Shown: positions 49,107-58,021 of the stretch, piece by piece | Numbering within the stretch: position 1 is the first letter of the stretch | Layout of the letters: each line of letters starts with the position of its first letter | From: DATKCT01 sp035513055 | GTDB taxonomy: Bacteria > Verrucomicrobiota > Verrucomicrobiia > Verrucomicrobiales > DEV007 | DNA: 64,000 nucleotides | NCBI GenBank assembly: GCA_035513055.1 | Contig: DATKCT010000047.1 | Span: 1-64,000 of the forward strand | Direction: 5' to 3' | Notes under the pieces: model-generated | What the model saw: the letters and a program-made list of their open reading frames with translations, nothing else | Told to the model about the DNA's origin: nothing | Databases searched by the model: none | Translations under genes and position numbers: made by a program

Positions 49107-49810
49107 AGTTTCCCGGCACGAACTGCGATGGGGAGACGGCGCGGGCGCTGCGGTTGGCCGGGTTTCAAGCGCGGACCGTGCCCGTGTCGCTGGCGGCGCG
49201 GGAGTCCTTTGAGGAGATCGATCTGGTTGTGTTGCCAGGAGGATTCAGTTATGGCGATTACGTCATGGCCGGCCGGCTGGCCTCGCTGGAGATCTCGCTG
49301 AGACTGGGCGATGCGCTCCACCGCTTTCACGACGGTGGCGGCCATGTCTTGGGGATTTGCAATGGCTTTCAGATTCTCATGCAACTGGGCTTATTGCCGG
49401 CCGGAAGCCTGGTCGAGAACCTCAGCGAACGATTCATCTGCCGATGGGTGGAGCTGGAGCGCACCGTGCAGGACAGCCCGTTTTTGGACGGTCTGCCCTC
49501 CCGCTTCGAATTGCCCATAGCGAACGGAGAAGGCCGCTTCATCACGGCGAACCCTGAGCAGGCCGAGGAATACGTGGAACGGGGGCTGGCCGCGGTCCGT
49601 TATGCCGGCGATGTCAACGGGTCGTATGCCCGCATCGCCGGGTTGCAAAGCGCCTCCCGCCGTGTGCTCGGGCTCATGCCGCATCCGGAGCGCTTCGTTT
49701 TCGCCCGGCAACACTACGACCCTGATTGGAACGTGTGCGAAGGCCGCGGTTGGGGCTATTTTCTGTTTCGATCGATCCGGGAACACGTGAGGGCCGCGGC
49801 GGCGGTTTGA
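49076..49810 (+). CDS. purQ: Phosphoribosylformylglycinamidine synthase subunit I (glutaminase)
   Basis: A 244-residue class I glutamine amidotransferase from ATG 49076. It has LLLKFPGTNCDGETARALRLAGF, DLVVLPGGFSYGDYVMAGRLAS, the nucleophile elbow VLGICNGFQILMQLGLLPAG, LPIANGEGRFI and the catalytic His-Glu in LGLMPHPERF. It hydrolyses glutamine and channels ammonia to PurL. The 31-nt overlap with purL supports coupling. The open frame extends further upstream inside purL but has no homology there. Confidence 0.96.
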   Translation: MAERAEALLLKFPGTNCDGETARALRLAGFQARTVPVSLAARESFEEIDLVVLPGGFSYGDYVMAGRLASLEISLRLGDALHRFHDGGGHVLGICNGFQILMQLGLLPAGSLVENLSERFICRWVELERTVQDSPFLDGLPSRFELPIANGEGRFITANPEQAEEYVERGLAAVRYAGDVNGSYARIAGLQSASRRVLGLMPHPERFVFARQHYDPDWNVCEGRGWGYFLFRSIREHVRAAAAV

Positions 49811-49839
49811 CCGGAGAGACGGCGAAGATCTCGAAGACT

Positions 49840-50829
49840 ATGGCGGAGTCGTTTACATACAAAGAAGCCGGAGTCGACATCGAAGAAGCGGCGGCCTTGG
49901 TCCGGGACATTGGGCAACTGCGGCGGCGCACGGAGAAACGGCGGCAACTGTGCCAGGCCTTCGGGTTGTTTGCCGCCGCCTACGACCTGAGCGATTACCG
50001 CAATCCAGTGATTGTCACTGGCTGCGACGGGGTGGGAACCAAATTGGAACTGCTCTTGCGTCACGATCTCCTAGAGACTGCAGGCAAAGATCTCGTGGCA
50101 ATGAACGTCAACGACATCCTCACCACCGGCGCCAGTCCGGTGATGTTTTTGGATTACCTGGGCCTGGGCCGGCTGGACCGGGACCGGATCCGGCGCTTGA
50201 TCGCGGGCATGGCGGAGTATCTCGAGGACTGCGGCTGCATCTTGGCGGGAGGCGAGACGGCGGAAATGCCGGGGCTGGTGGCTGAGGACGTCATCGAATT
50301 GTCGGGTTTCTGCATCGGGGCGGCGGAACGGGAGGACCTGGTGGATCCGGGGCGGATCGCGCGTGGGGATGTGGTGATCGGTTGGCCGTCCTCCGGATTT
50401 CACGCCAACGGCTGGAGCTTGGTGCGGCGGGTCTTGGCGCATGCGCCGGACCGGTTTTCGGAGGAAGAGCTGCGGGCTCTATTGGCTCCGACGCGTTTGT
50501 ATCACCGGGAAGTGGAGGGCCTCATGGAGGCCGGGGTGCGGTCCCACGGATTTGCGCACATCACTGGAGGGGGCATCCCGGAGAACCTGGGGCGTCTGTT
50601 AGGAAACCAGGGCGCCCGGCTGCGTGTTCCGCGCCCGGCGGATCCGGGGGTCGCGCGCGTGCTGGAGTACGTCGAGGATACCGAAGCGATCAAGACCTTC
50701 AATCTTGGCTACGGCTGGACGGGGGTGATCCGGCCGGAAGACGTGGAGGCGGCCTTGGGCGTGGGCACGGGGGCGCGGGTGCTGGGAGAAATCGGCGGCC
50801 AGGCGCTGGAGGTGGTCCTGGAAGGCTAA
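49840..50829 (+). CDS. purM: Phosphoribosylformylglycinamidine cyclo-ligase (AIR synthetase)
   Basis: A 329-residue enzyme converting FGAM to AIR. It begins FTYKEAGVDIEEAAALV, the near-invariant PurM N-terminus, followed by VIVTGCDGVGTKLELLL, AMNVNDILTTGASPVMFLDYLG, CILAGGETAEMPGLV, VVIGWPSSGFHANGWSLVR, FAHITGGGIPENLGRLL and AIKTFNLGYGWTGVIRPEDV. All catalytic and nucleotide-binding blocks are present. Start ATG 49840 fits; upstream in-frame codons overlap purQ and lack homology. It lies 29 nt after purQ and 7 nt before purF. Confidence 0.97.
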   Translation: MAESFTYKEAGVDIEEAAALVRDIGQLRRRTEKRRQLCQAFGLFAAAYDLSDYRNPVIVTGCDGVGTKLELLLRHDLLETAGKDLVAMNVNDILTTGASPVMFLDYLGLGRLDRDRIRRLIAGMAEYLEDCGCILAGGETAEMPGLVAEDVIELSGFCIGAAEREDLVDPGRIARGDVVIGWPSSGFHANGWSLVRRVLAHAPDRFSEEELRALLAPTRLYHREVEGLMEAGVRSHGFAHITGGGIPENLGRLLGNQGARLRVPRPADPGVARVLEYVEDTEAIKTFNLGYGWTGVIRPEDVEAALGVGTGARVLGEIGGQALEVVLEG

Positions 50830-50836
50830 AACGCAT

Positions 50837-52774
50837 ATGGGCGATTTTCTCCGGCACGAATGCGGCATCGCCATGATTCGGCTCCGGAAGCCGCTGGCTT
50901 ATTACCGGGACCGCTACGGTTCCTGGCTTTACGGTTTTCAGAAGCTCTTTGTCCTCATGGAGAAGCAGTATCACCGCGGCCACGACGGGATGGGAATCGG
51001 GGCGGTCAAGCTCGATGTGCCCTTGGGTCAGCCTTATGTCTATCGCAGCCGCTCGGCCCGGCGCGACTCACTGCCCCAGACCTTTCAGAGGCATTTTCAG
51101 AACTTCGAAGAACTTTGCCGCCGGAAGGTCATCAATCTGGCGGATCCGGAGAGCGTGAAGCGCGGCTTTCCCTACGCCGCGGAGATTTTGGCAGGTCATC
51201 TGCGCTATGGGACCTCCGGTTTGTTCAATGAGGGATCTTGTCATCCCTACCTTCGTCGCAGCAACTGGCCGACCAAGAGCCTGATGATCTTGGGCAACTT
51301 CAACATGACCAACATTGCCGAACTCAATCAGATCATGATCGAGCGAGGGCAGCATCCGGTATTCGGGACGGATACGCAGACGGTGTTGGAGGAGATCGGA
51401 TTCCATCTCGATGAGGTTCACACCGAACTGTACCGGGAATTGCGGGACGAAGGGGTGCCCGGAGCGGACATTCCCGAGCGGATCAGCCCGGTGTTGGACA
51501 TCGTGCGCATCGTGCGCGACTCGGCGGCGCATTGGGATGGCGGATACGTCATCGCGGGAGTGGTGGGCAATGGAGATCTCTTTGCCCTGCGAGATCCGCG
51601 CGGGATTCGTCCCTGTCACTACTTTGAGAACGAGGAATTGGTGGCGTTCGCCTCTGAGCGGGTGCCGCTCATGACGGTATTCGATGTGCCGAAGGAAGAA
51701 GTTCACGAACTGGAGCCGGGGTGTGTGGCGGTGGTGAAGCGGGCCGGGGGATTGCGAATCACTCCTTTCACGAAGAAACTGGCGCACCAGCACTGTCCGT
51801 TCGAGAGGATTTACTTTTCCCGCGGCAATGATCCGGACATCTATCAAGAGCGCAAGGCGCTCGGCGATGCGCTGGTCGAGCAGATCCTGAGGGTGATCGA
51901 CAACGATTTGGAACATACCGTGCTCAGCTTTGTGCCGAACACGGCCGAGACGGCCTATTACGGGCTGATGGAAGGATTGCGCCGCCACCGGCGCAATGAG
52001 GTCAAGCAGGAATTGCTGGCGGCCATGCGCGCGGAACGCTTGACCGAAGCGATGGTGGACGATCTCATTTTGCGCAACTGGCCGCGGGGCGAGAAGGTCG
52101 CGCACAAGGACATCAAAATGCGGACGTTCATCAGCCAGGAGAAGGGACGCGACCAGATGGTGTCGCATGTGTACGACATCACCTACGGCTTGGTCACTCC
52201 CGATGACAACCTCGTGGTCTTGGACGACTCCATCGTGCGAGGCACCACCCTGCGGAAATCCATTCTCCAGATTCTGGCGCGCACGCGGCCCAAAAGGATC
52301 ATTATCGTGTCGACCGCGCCGCAGATTCGTTATCCGGATTGTTATGGAATCGACATGTCGGAACTGGGCAAATTCATTGCCTTTCAGGCGGCGGTGGAAC
52401 TCTTGAAGAAGCGGAGCCAGCGCGCCTTGATCGAATCGGTCTACGCTGAATGCGTGGAGGAATTGAAGAAGCCGGTTGAAGAGATGCGCAATTGCGTGAA
52501 ACGGATCTACGAGCCGTTGACTGCGGAGGAGATTTCGGCGGAGATCGGGGCCATGGTGTATCCGCAAGCCACTTCATGGCACGGGGAAGTGGTCGTGGTC
52601 TTTCAGACGGTTGAAAATCTCGCGCGGGCTTTGCCGGAGGATTCGGGAATGTGGTATTTTACGGGGGACTATCCGACCCCGGGCGGGTATGCCGTGGTGA
52701 ACCGGGCTTTCGTCCATTATCACGAACAACGGAGCGGGCGAGTCTACGATCTGCTTTTTGCGCCGGGCGAATAG
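50837..52774 (+). CDS. purF: Amidophosphoribosyltransferase, long form
   Basis: A 645-residue enzyme catalysing the committed step PRPP + Gln to phosphoribosylamine. The glutaminase domain starts after an eight-residue leader with the nucleophile Cys9 (HECGIAMI), and shows QYHRGHDGMGIGAVKL, AGHLRYGTSGLFNEGSCHPY and RDPRGIRPCHYF. The PRTase domain has 'CPFERIYFSRGNDPDIYQERKALG', FVPNTAETAYYG, and the PRPP loop LVVLDDSIVRGTTLRKSI. It is about 140 residues longer than E. coli PurF, with insertions and an added C-terminal segment. This long form is known from Bacteroidetes/Verrucomicrobia-type genomes. No iron-sulphur cysteine set is evident. Confidence 0.95.
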   Translation: MGDFLRHECGIAMIRLRKPLAYYRDRYGSWLYGFQKLFVLMEKQYHRGHDGMGIGAVKLDVPLGQPYVYRSRSARRDSLPQTFQRHFQNFEELCRRKVINLADPESVKRGFPYAAEILAGHLRYGTSGLFNEGSCHPYLRRSNWPTKSLMILGNFNMTNIAELNQIMIERGQHPVFGTDTQTVLEEIGFHLDEVHTELYRELRDEGVPGADIPERISPVLDIVRIVRDSAAHWDGGYVIAGVVGNGDLFALRDPRGIRPCHYFENEELVAFASERVPLMTVFDVPKEEVHELEPGCVAVVKRAGGLRITPFTKKLAHQHCPFERIYFSRGNDPDIYQERKALGDALVEQILRVIDNDLEHTVLSFVPNTAETAYYGLMEGLRRHRRNEVKQELLAAMRAERLTEAMVDDLILRNWPRGEKVAHKDIKMRTFISQEKGRDQMVSHVYDITYGLVTPDDNLVVLDDSIVRGTTLRKSILQILARTRPKRIIIVSTAPQIRYPDCYGIDMSELGKFIAFQAAVELLKKRSQRALIESVYAECVEELKKPVEEMRNCVKRIYEPLTAEEISAEIGAMVYPQATSWHGEVVVVFQTVENLARALPEDSGMWYFTGDYPTPGGYAVVNRAFVHYHEQRSGRVYDLLFAPGE

Positions 52775-52782
52775 AGAAAGGA

Positions 52783-54066
52783 ATGGGAACGAAACGCATT
52801 TTGGTTGTGGGCAAAGGGGGGCGGGAGCACGCCCTGGCGCGGGCATTGCGCAGAGCGCCCTCGCGCCCCATGGTCTACGCCTGGCCGGGGAGCGACGCCA
52901 TTGGAGAAGATGCCAGGATCATCGAGGCGGGGGCAGGCGCGGCGGCGCTGGTCGAGGCCATGAAGCGAAGCCGGATCGATCTTTGCGTGGCGGGCGAGGA
53001 AAGCTATCTGATCGATGGCCTGGCGGATTGCTGCGCGGAAGCGGGGTTGCCTTGCTGGGGGCCGGTCCGGGATTCTGCGCGGCTGGAGGGCAGCAAGCGT
53101 TTCGCCAAAGAGTTCATGGAACGGCATGGCGTCCCCACGGCCGGGCACCGGTTGGCGGCGGACAGGGTCGAGGCGCTTGCCGCTCTGTCGGCTTATCCCG
53201 TGGTCCTGAAGTTCGACGGCTTGGCCGCGGGAAAGGGAGTGGCGGTTTGCGGGAGCCGCGAGGAAGCGGAGGGTTTCTTGGAGGAGGTCTTCGTCGCGCG
53301 ACGCTTTGGCGAGGGCGCCGTGTTGGTCGAAGAATGTCTGCAAGGACCCGAGGTATCGGTGATATGCGCCGTCAGCGACGGCGCATGCCAGATGTTTACT
53401 CCGGCTCGCGATTACAAGCGCTTGAGAAATGGAGACACCGGCCCGAACACGGGAGGGATGGGCGCAGTGGCATCGCGTTCGTTGCTCGAGCCCGAATGTC
53501 TTGCGGACATCGAGGAGCGGGTAATCCGGCCGACGGTGGAAGGACTCGAGCGTGACGGCATGTCTTACCGCGGCTTTCTCTATTTCGGGCTGATGCTGAC
53601 GGAGAGCGGACCGCAAGTGCTGGAATTCAATTGCCGCTTTGGGGATCCAGAATGTCAGGCCGTATTGCCGTTGGTGCAGGGAGACTTGGCTGTCTACCTG
53701 GACAGGGCGGCCCGGGGGCAATTGGAGCGGGAATTGCTCGTTTTCGACACCCGTTGGAGCGTCTGCGTGGTTTTGGCCTCAGCCGGCTATCCCCAATCGG
53801 CACGCAGCGGGGACCGCATCGAGGGTCTGCACCGGGCGACAGGGGCGGAGTTGTATCACGCGGGAACGCGGCGCAACGACCAGGGCGATTACGAAACCGC
53901 GGGAGGACGGGTCCTGGCGCTCTCGGCTTTGGGCGGGACGCGCGAGGAGGCGGTGGAGCAGGTTTATCGCTCTACGGAAGAGATCCGGTTTGACGGAATG
54001 CAGTTCCGAACCGACATCGGACGACTCCATTTCGAAGCGGAGACTTCCGCCGGACTGAGACGATGA
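52783..54066 (+). CDS. purD: Phosphoribosylamine-glycine ligase (GAR synthetase)
   Basis: A 427-residue ATP-grasp ligase from ATG 52783, 8 nt after purF. Motifs: RILVVGKGGREHALARALRR, LCVAGEESYLIDGLADCC, LEGSKRFAKEFMERHGVPTA, VVLKFDGLAAGKGVAVC, VLVEECLQGPEVSVICAV, ARDYKRLRNGDTGPNTGGMGAV, FLYFGLMLT and VLEFNCRFGDPECQAVLP. Complete and of normal length. Its stop overlaps the purE start (ATGA). It supplies GAR; the next transformylase (purN or purT) is not in this window. Confidence 0.97.
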   Translation: MGTKRILVVGKGGREHALARALRRAPSRPMVYAWPGSDAIGEDARIIEAGAGAAALVEAMKRSRIDLCVAGEESYLIDGLADCCAEAGLPCWGPVRDSARLEGSKRFAKEFMERHGVPTAGHRLAADRVEALAALSAYPVVLKFDGLAAGKGVAVCGSREEAEGFLEEVFVARRFGEGAVLVEECLQGPEVSVICAVSDGACQMFTPARDYKRLRNGDTGPNTGGMGAVASRSLLEPECLADIEERVIRPTVEGLERDGMSYRGFLYFGLMLTESGPQVLEFNCRFGDPECQAVLPLVQGDLAVYLDRAARGQLERELLVFDTRWSVCVVLASAGYPQSARSGDRIEGLHRATGAELYHAGTRRNDQGDYETAGGRVLALSALGGTREEAVEQVYRSTEEIRFDGMQFRTDIGRLHFEAETSAGLRR

Positions 54067-54476
54067 AAGTGGTGATCCTCTATGGAAGCGCGAACGATCA
54101 GGCCTTCATGCAGGTAGGCCGGGAGTATTTGGAACGTGAAGGAGTGCTCTTCGAGGAGCGGGTCCTTTCCGCGCATCGCGATCTTCCCGAGTTGATGGAG
54201 TTTCTGGATTCCTTGGAAGCGGGAGGCGAGCGGGCGGTGATCCTGGCGGTGGCGGGTTTGTCGGCGGCCCTGCCGGGCGTGGTCGCGGTGAAGACGAGTC
54301 TCCCGGTGATCGGTGTGCCGGTTCCAGCCGGGCCGCTGAACGGCATCGACGCGCTGCTGGCTATTTGTCAGGTGCCTGGCCAAGTGCCGTTGGGCACAGT
54401 GGGATTGCACAGCAAGGCCCCGTTGAACGCGTGCATGTTTGCGCACCGGATTCTCAAGCTTGCGGATCGCGGATGA
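54063..54476 (+). CDS. purE: PurE-like AIR carboxylase / N5-CAIR mutase, divergent
   Basis: A 137-residue single-domain PurE homologue. Compared with E. coli PurE (MGSxSDW...SAHRTP...AGGAAHLPGM), this protein has ILYGSANDQAFM, VLSAHRDLPELMEFL, ILAVAGLSAALPGVVAVKT and LPVIGVPVPAGPLNGIDALL. The SAHR histidine is kept, but the His of AAHLPG is replaced (SAALPG). In that respect it is closer to class II PurE (AGRSNALSG), which carboxylates AIR directly with CO2. No purK is present in the run. The C-terminus is short (ends KLADRG). It overlaps both neighbours by ATGA. The assignment to AIR carboxylation is firm in context; the class is inference. Confidence 0.88.
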   Translation: MKVVILYGSANDQAFMQVGREYLEREGVLFEERVLSAHRDLPELMEFLDSLEAGGERAVILAVAGLSAALPGVVAVKTSLPVIGVPVPAGPLNGIDALLAICQVPGQVPLGTVGLHSKAPLNACMFAHRILKLADRG

Positions 54477-55027
54477 CCTCGCCTGACTCCGAACTCCGCT
54501 GCCGGCTGGCGCTCGACGAGACCGATATCGCGCGCCGGGTCGAGGGGTTGGCTGCGAAGATCCGCGAGCGGTATCGGGAGCGGATGCCCTGTTTTGTGGG
54601 GATAGAAACGCGGGGAGTCCCGTTGGCCCGGCGCGTCCGGCGCCTCTTGGAGAATGGGGGAGGGGAGATTCCGTTGGGAACGCTCGACATCTCGCTGTAT
54701 CGCGATGATTTGGACAATCTAGGGACGATGCCCCGGCTCAAAGAGAGCGATCTGCCTTTCAGTGTGGACGGCGTGTCGATCCTCCTTTTTGACGACGTCC
54801 TCTTCACGGGCCGGACGGTGAAGGCGGCGATCGACGCTATTACCGACTTTGGGCGTCCCGAGCGGATTGAGCTTGCAGTTTTGATAGACAGAGGAAACCG
54901 GGAATTGCCGATCCAGGCGGATTACGTGGGAAAGGAACTGGAAACGACCCGGGACCACTACGTCCGGGTCCGCTTGTGGGAGGTGGATGGCGCGGAAGGG
55001 GTGGAGGTGCTCAGCCGGGCCGAATGA
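54473..55027 (+). CDS. pyrR: PyrR-type bifunctional pyrimidine regulator / uracil phosphoribosyltransferase
   Basis: A 184-residue type I phosphoribosyltransferase starting at ATG 54473, inside ATGA with purE. Motifs are LALDETDIARRVEGLAAKI, CFVGIETRGVPLARRVRRLL, GTLDISLYRDDLDN and the PRPP loop SILLFDDVLFTGRTVKAAIDAI, then LAVLIDRGNRELPIQADYVGK. These are the PyrR signatures. In Firmicutes PyrR binds pyr mRNA and controls attenuation; in other phyla it may act mainly as UPRTase. It lies directly before pyrB, the classical position, and its stop overlaps pyrB (ATGA). Confidence 0.95.
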   Translation: MTSPDSELRCRLALDETDIARRVEGLAAKIRERYRERMPCFVGIETRGVPLARRVRRLLENGGGEIPLGTLDISLYRDDLDNLGTMPRLKESDLPFSVDGVSILLFDDVLFTGRTVKAAIDAITDFGRPERIELAVLIDRGNRELPIQADYVGKELETTRDHYVRVRLWEVDGAEGVEVLSRAE

Positions 55028-55977
55028 TGACCTCGCGTAAGGATCTGCTGGACATCGATTCTCTCTCGACGGAAGAGATCGGCCACTTGCTTGAGAGCGC
55101 GGCGCCATTCAAGCAGTTGCTTCGTAAATCGGTGAAGAAGGTGCCCACACTTCGGGGCAAGACCGTCCTCACGCTTTTTTACGAGCCTTCAACCCGGACG
55201 CGCTCGTCTTTCGAGGTGGCGGCCAAGCGGCTTTCGGCGGACGTGATCCATTTTGCGGTGAGTCAGTCTTCGGTGATGAAGGGAGAGTCGGTCCTGGACA
55301 CGGTCGATACGCTGCAAGCCATGCGGGCCGATTACATCGTGGTCCGGCATCCTGCTGCTGGGGTTCCGAACCAGATCGCCCGCCACACGCGCGCCTCGGT
55401 AATCAACGCGGGCGACGGGTCTCACGCTCATCCTACCCAGGCCTTGCTGGATGCCTTTACCTTGCGGGAAGTCCACGACAATCTGGCGGGGCTGAAAGTA
55501 TTGATCGTCGGCGACATTTTGCATTCCCGGGTGGCGCGTTCCACGGGCCGGATTCTTTGGAAGCTGGGCGCTGAAGTCGGGGTTCTCGGTCCCGGATCGC
55601 TGATCCCGGCCGGCCGGCCGGATTTCATGACCGCCTTCCGGAATTATGACGAGGTGTTCGAGTGGTCGCCGGACGTGGTTTACCTGCTGCGCGTTCAGGT
55701 GGAACGGCAGCGAGAACCCTTTTTTCCCGGCGGCAGCGAGTATCACCGGCTCTACGGTCTAACCGACGAGCGTTTGGCGAGAGTTCGCGCGAAGAGGATC
55801 TGGGTGATGCATCCCGGGCCGGTCAATCGCGGGGTCGAGTTGGCGGACTCGGTGATGAGTTACGAGCGCAGTCTCATCGATGAGCAGGTGGAGAACGGGA
55901 TCGCCATGCGCATGGCGGTGCTTTATTGGCTGCTGCCGGAAACCGTCGCCGGCCCGCGAGAGGAGGAGGAAACGTGA
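55024..55977 (+). CDS. pyrB: Aspartate carbamoyltransferase catalytic subunit
   Basis: A 317-residue enzyme; ATG 55024 overlaps the pyrR stop, and a second ATG at 55027 is possible. The carbamoyl-phosphate loop LTLFYEPSTRTRSSFEVAAKRL, FAVSQSSVMKGESVLDTVDTL, VVRHPAAGVPNQIA, NAGDGSHAHPTQALLDAFTL, LIVGDILHSRVARSTGRIL, 'VYLLRVQVERQREPFF' and MHPGPVNRGVELADSVM are all diagnostic. No pyrI regulatory gene is adjacent; dihydroorotase pyrC follows by GTGA overlap. This resembles the Bacillus or Pseudomonas/Aquifex type, where PyrB works alone or with PyrC. Confidence 0.97.
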   Translation: MMTSRKDLLDIDSLSTEEIGHLLESAAPFKQLLRKSVKKVPTLRGKTVLTLFYEPSTRTRSSFEVAAKRLSADVIHFAVSQSSVMKGESVLDTVDTLQAMRADYIVVRHPAAGVPNQIARHTRASVINAGDGSHAHPTQALLDAFTLREVHDNLAGLKVLIVGDILHSRVARSTGRILWKLGAEVGVLGPGSLIPAGRPDFMTAFRNYDEVFEWSPDVVYLLRVQVERQREPFFPGGSEYHRLYGLTDERLARVRAKRIWVMHPGPVNRGVELADSVMSYERSLIDEQVENGIAMRMAVLYWLLPETVAGPREEEET

Positions 55978-57269
55978 AACGGGTGTTGATGCGCGGAGGC
56001 CGGGTGGCAGCCGAGGACGACGATAGATTGCGCGAGGCCGATGTCCTGGTGGAAGGCGGCGTGATCCGGAGGACCGGACCGGGGATTCCCTTGGAGGACG
56101 GCGTGGAAGAGATCGATTGCTCCGGAAAGATCCTCCTGCCGGGGCTCTTCGATCTGCATGTGCACTTGCGGGAGCCGGGCCGGGAAGACAAGGAAACGAT
56201 CCGAACGGGATCGGAGGCGGCCATCAATGGGGGAATCACCGGCATCGTGGCGATGCCCAACACCAGTCCCGCCATCGACAGCGGTGGAATGGTCCAGGCC
56301 ATATTGGACATTGCTTTCCGGGAAGCGCGGATTCCAGTCTTGACCTCGGGTTGCATTACGCGGGGCCGGGCCGGACAAGAACTCGCGGGGATCGGCGGCA
56401 TGGTCGAGAAAGGAGCCATCATGATCACCGACGATGGAGACCCGGTGGAGAATCCCCAGACTCTGCGCCGGGCCATGGAGTATGCCCGCGGTTTTGGGAT
56501 TCCGGTAGCCTGTCATTGCGAAACAAAAGCGCTCTCGGGGGATGGCGCGATGAATGAAGGCCGGGTTTCTTATGGATTGGGGGTGCCGGGTATGCCGGCT
56601 TGCAGCGAAGAGATCTGCATGGAACGGGACATACGCATCGCCCAGATGACCGGCGCCCACGCGCATATTCAGCACGTCTCGAGCGCGGCCGGAATGGAGA
56701 TCGTCCGGCGCTTCAAGGAAGAGGGCGTCCGGGTTACCTGTGAAGTGACGCCGCATCATCTCTTGTTTTGCGACGAGGACCTTGGGGATTACGATACCCA
56801 TTACAAGATGAATCCGCCTCTGCGGTCGCGGGAGGACTGCGCCCGCCTGCTGGAGGGGCTTCGGGAGGGTTGTTTTGACGTCATCGCCACCGATCACGCT
56901 CCTCATACGGATTTCGAGAAGAGTCTCGATCTGGCCAGCGCTCCTTTCGGAATAACGGGTCTGGAGACGGCGTTGGTTTCTCTCTATCATTATTTCATCC
57001 GCACGAACGCATTTGGATGGGGGCTCCTGGTCAAACGCTACAGCGCCGAACCGCGACGTCTGGTGGGACGAGCGCCGGCGGAGATCGCTGAGGGACGGCC
57101 TTGCGAACTGGTGGTGTTTGATCCAGCGGCGGAAACGGCGTTCACGCGGGAGTTCATGCGTTCGAAAAGCAGCAACACGCCGTTTTTGGACCGGACCCTT
57201 TCGGGACGGGTGGAAATGGTCGTGGTCGGTGATGCGGTGCTTTTGGACCGAAGGGAGGAGAGGCCGTGA
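55974..57269 (+). CDS. pyrC: Dihydroorotase, class I
   Basis: A 431-residue amidohydrolase from GTG 55974, chosen for the GTGA overlap with pyrB and the strong AGGAGGAGG just upstream. It cyclises carbamoyl-aspartate to dihydroorotate. Motifs: ILLPGLFDLHVHLREPGREDKET (HxH metal site), GGITGIVAMPNTSPAID, CHCETKALSGDGAM, AHIQHVSSAAGMEIV, CEVTPHHLLFCDEDL, FDVIATDHAPHTDFEK and 'FGITGLETALVSLYHYF'. Metal ligands and the catalytic Asp are all visible, so it is an active class I enzyme rather than a PyrC' pseudo-subunit. Confidence 0.96.
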   Translation: MKRVLMRGGRVAAEDDDRLREADVLVEGGVIRRTGPGIPLEDGVEEIDCSGKILLPGLFDLHVHLREPGREDKETIRTGSEAAINGGITGIVAMPNTSPAIDSGGMVQAILDIAFREARIPVLTSGCITRGRAGQELAGIGGMVEKGAIMITDDGDPVENPQTLRRAMEYARGFGIPVACHCETKALSGDGAMNEGRVSYGLGVPGMPACSEEICMERDIRIAQMTGAHAHIQHVSSAAGMEIVRRFKEEGVRVTCEVTPHHLLFCDEDLGDYDTHYKMNPPLRSREDCARLLEGLREGCFDVIATDHAPHTDFEKSLDLASAPFGITGLETALVSLYHYFIRTNAFGWGLLVKRYSAEPRRLVGRAPAEIAEGRPCELVVFDPAAETAFTREFMRSKSSNTPFLDRTLSGRVEMVVVGDAVLLDRREERP

Positions 57270-58021
57270 GTTTCCAGGAACGGTTGGAGCAGAGGATGCG
57301 CGCTTGCGGGACCTCGCTCTGCGTGGGCCTCGATCCCCGGCCGGAGTCGACGGAAGGAAACGTCGAAGCGTTCCTTTTGCGGGTTATCGACGAGACCTGC
57401 GGCGTCGCCGCGGCCTACAAACCGAACGTGGCCTATTACGAGGCCATGGGGCGGGAGGGTTGGCGGATCTTGGAACGTGTGCGGGAAGCCATTCCCGAGG
57501 ATATTCCAGTGGTCCTGGACGCCAAGCGCGGCGACATCGGGGAGACCCAACGCTATTACGCCCGGGCCTGTTTCGAAGTGTGGCGGGCGGACGCGGTCAC
57601 GGTCAATCCTTTTCTCGGGTTCGACTCGGTGGAACCGTTCCTGGCCTACGAAGGCAAGGGCGTCTACCTGCTCGCGGTCACTTCCAACCCGGGATCGGCG
57701 GACTTGCAGACGCGGATGGTGGAGGGCCGTTATGTTTTTGAGCTGGTTCAAGACATGGCCCTGCGGGCGCCGCCGGGCAGCGCGGGGTTGGTCGTGGGAC
57801 TAACCAACGCGAGACCGGAAGTGCTGGCGCGTTTGGCGGACCTTCCGCTGCTGGTTCCGGGACTGGGAGCCCAGGGCGGTGAACTGGGGCGGTTGCCGGC
57901 TTGGGAACGCAAGGCGCCCGTGTTGGTCAACGTGTCCCGCGGCATCCTCTATGATGAACCGGAGCGATCCTTTGCCGAGAAAGCCAAGTCGTATGCAGAC
58001 AGAATTGCCGGAATCTTTTGA
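57266..58021 (+). CDS. pyrF: Orotidine 5'-phosphate decarboxylase, type 2
   Basis: A 251-residue TIM-barrel enzyme starting at GTG 57266 (GTGA with pyrC). The type 2 (mycobacterial/myxobacterial-like) signature is LCVGLDPRPES, AAYKPNVAYYEAMG, the catalytic DAKRGDIGETQRYYA, DAVTVNPFLGFDSVEPFL, LAVTSNPGSADLQ and LVPGLGAQGGELG. It produces UMP, the last step of the pathway. It overlaps pyrE by 29 nt. Confidence 0.96.
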   Translation: MSFQERLEQRMRACGTSLCVGLDPRPESTEGNVEAFLLRVIDETCGVAAAYKPNVAYYEAMGREGWRILERVREAIPEDIPVVLDAKRGDIGETQRYYARACFEVWRADAVTVNPFLGFDSVEPFLAYEGKGVYLLAVTSNPGSADLQTRMVEGRYVFELVQDMALRAPPGSAGLVVGLTNARPEVLARLADLPLLVPGLGAQGGELGRLPAWERKAPVLVNVSRGILYDEPERSFAEKAKSYADRIAGIF

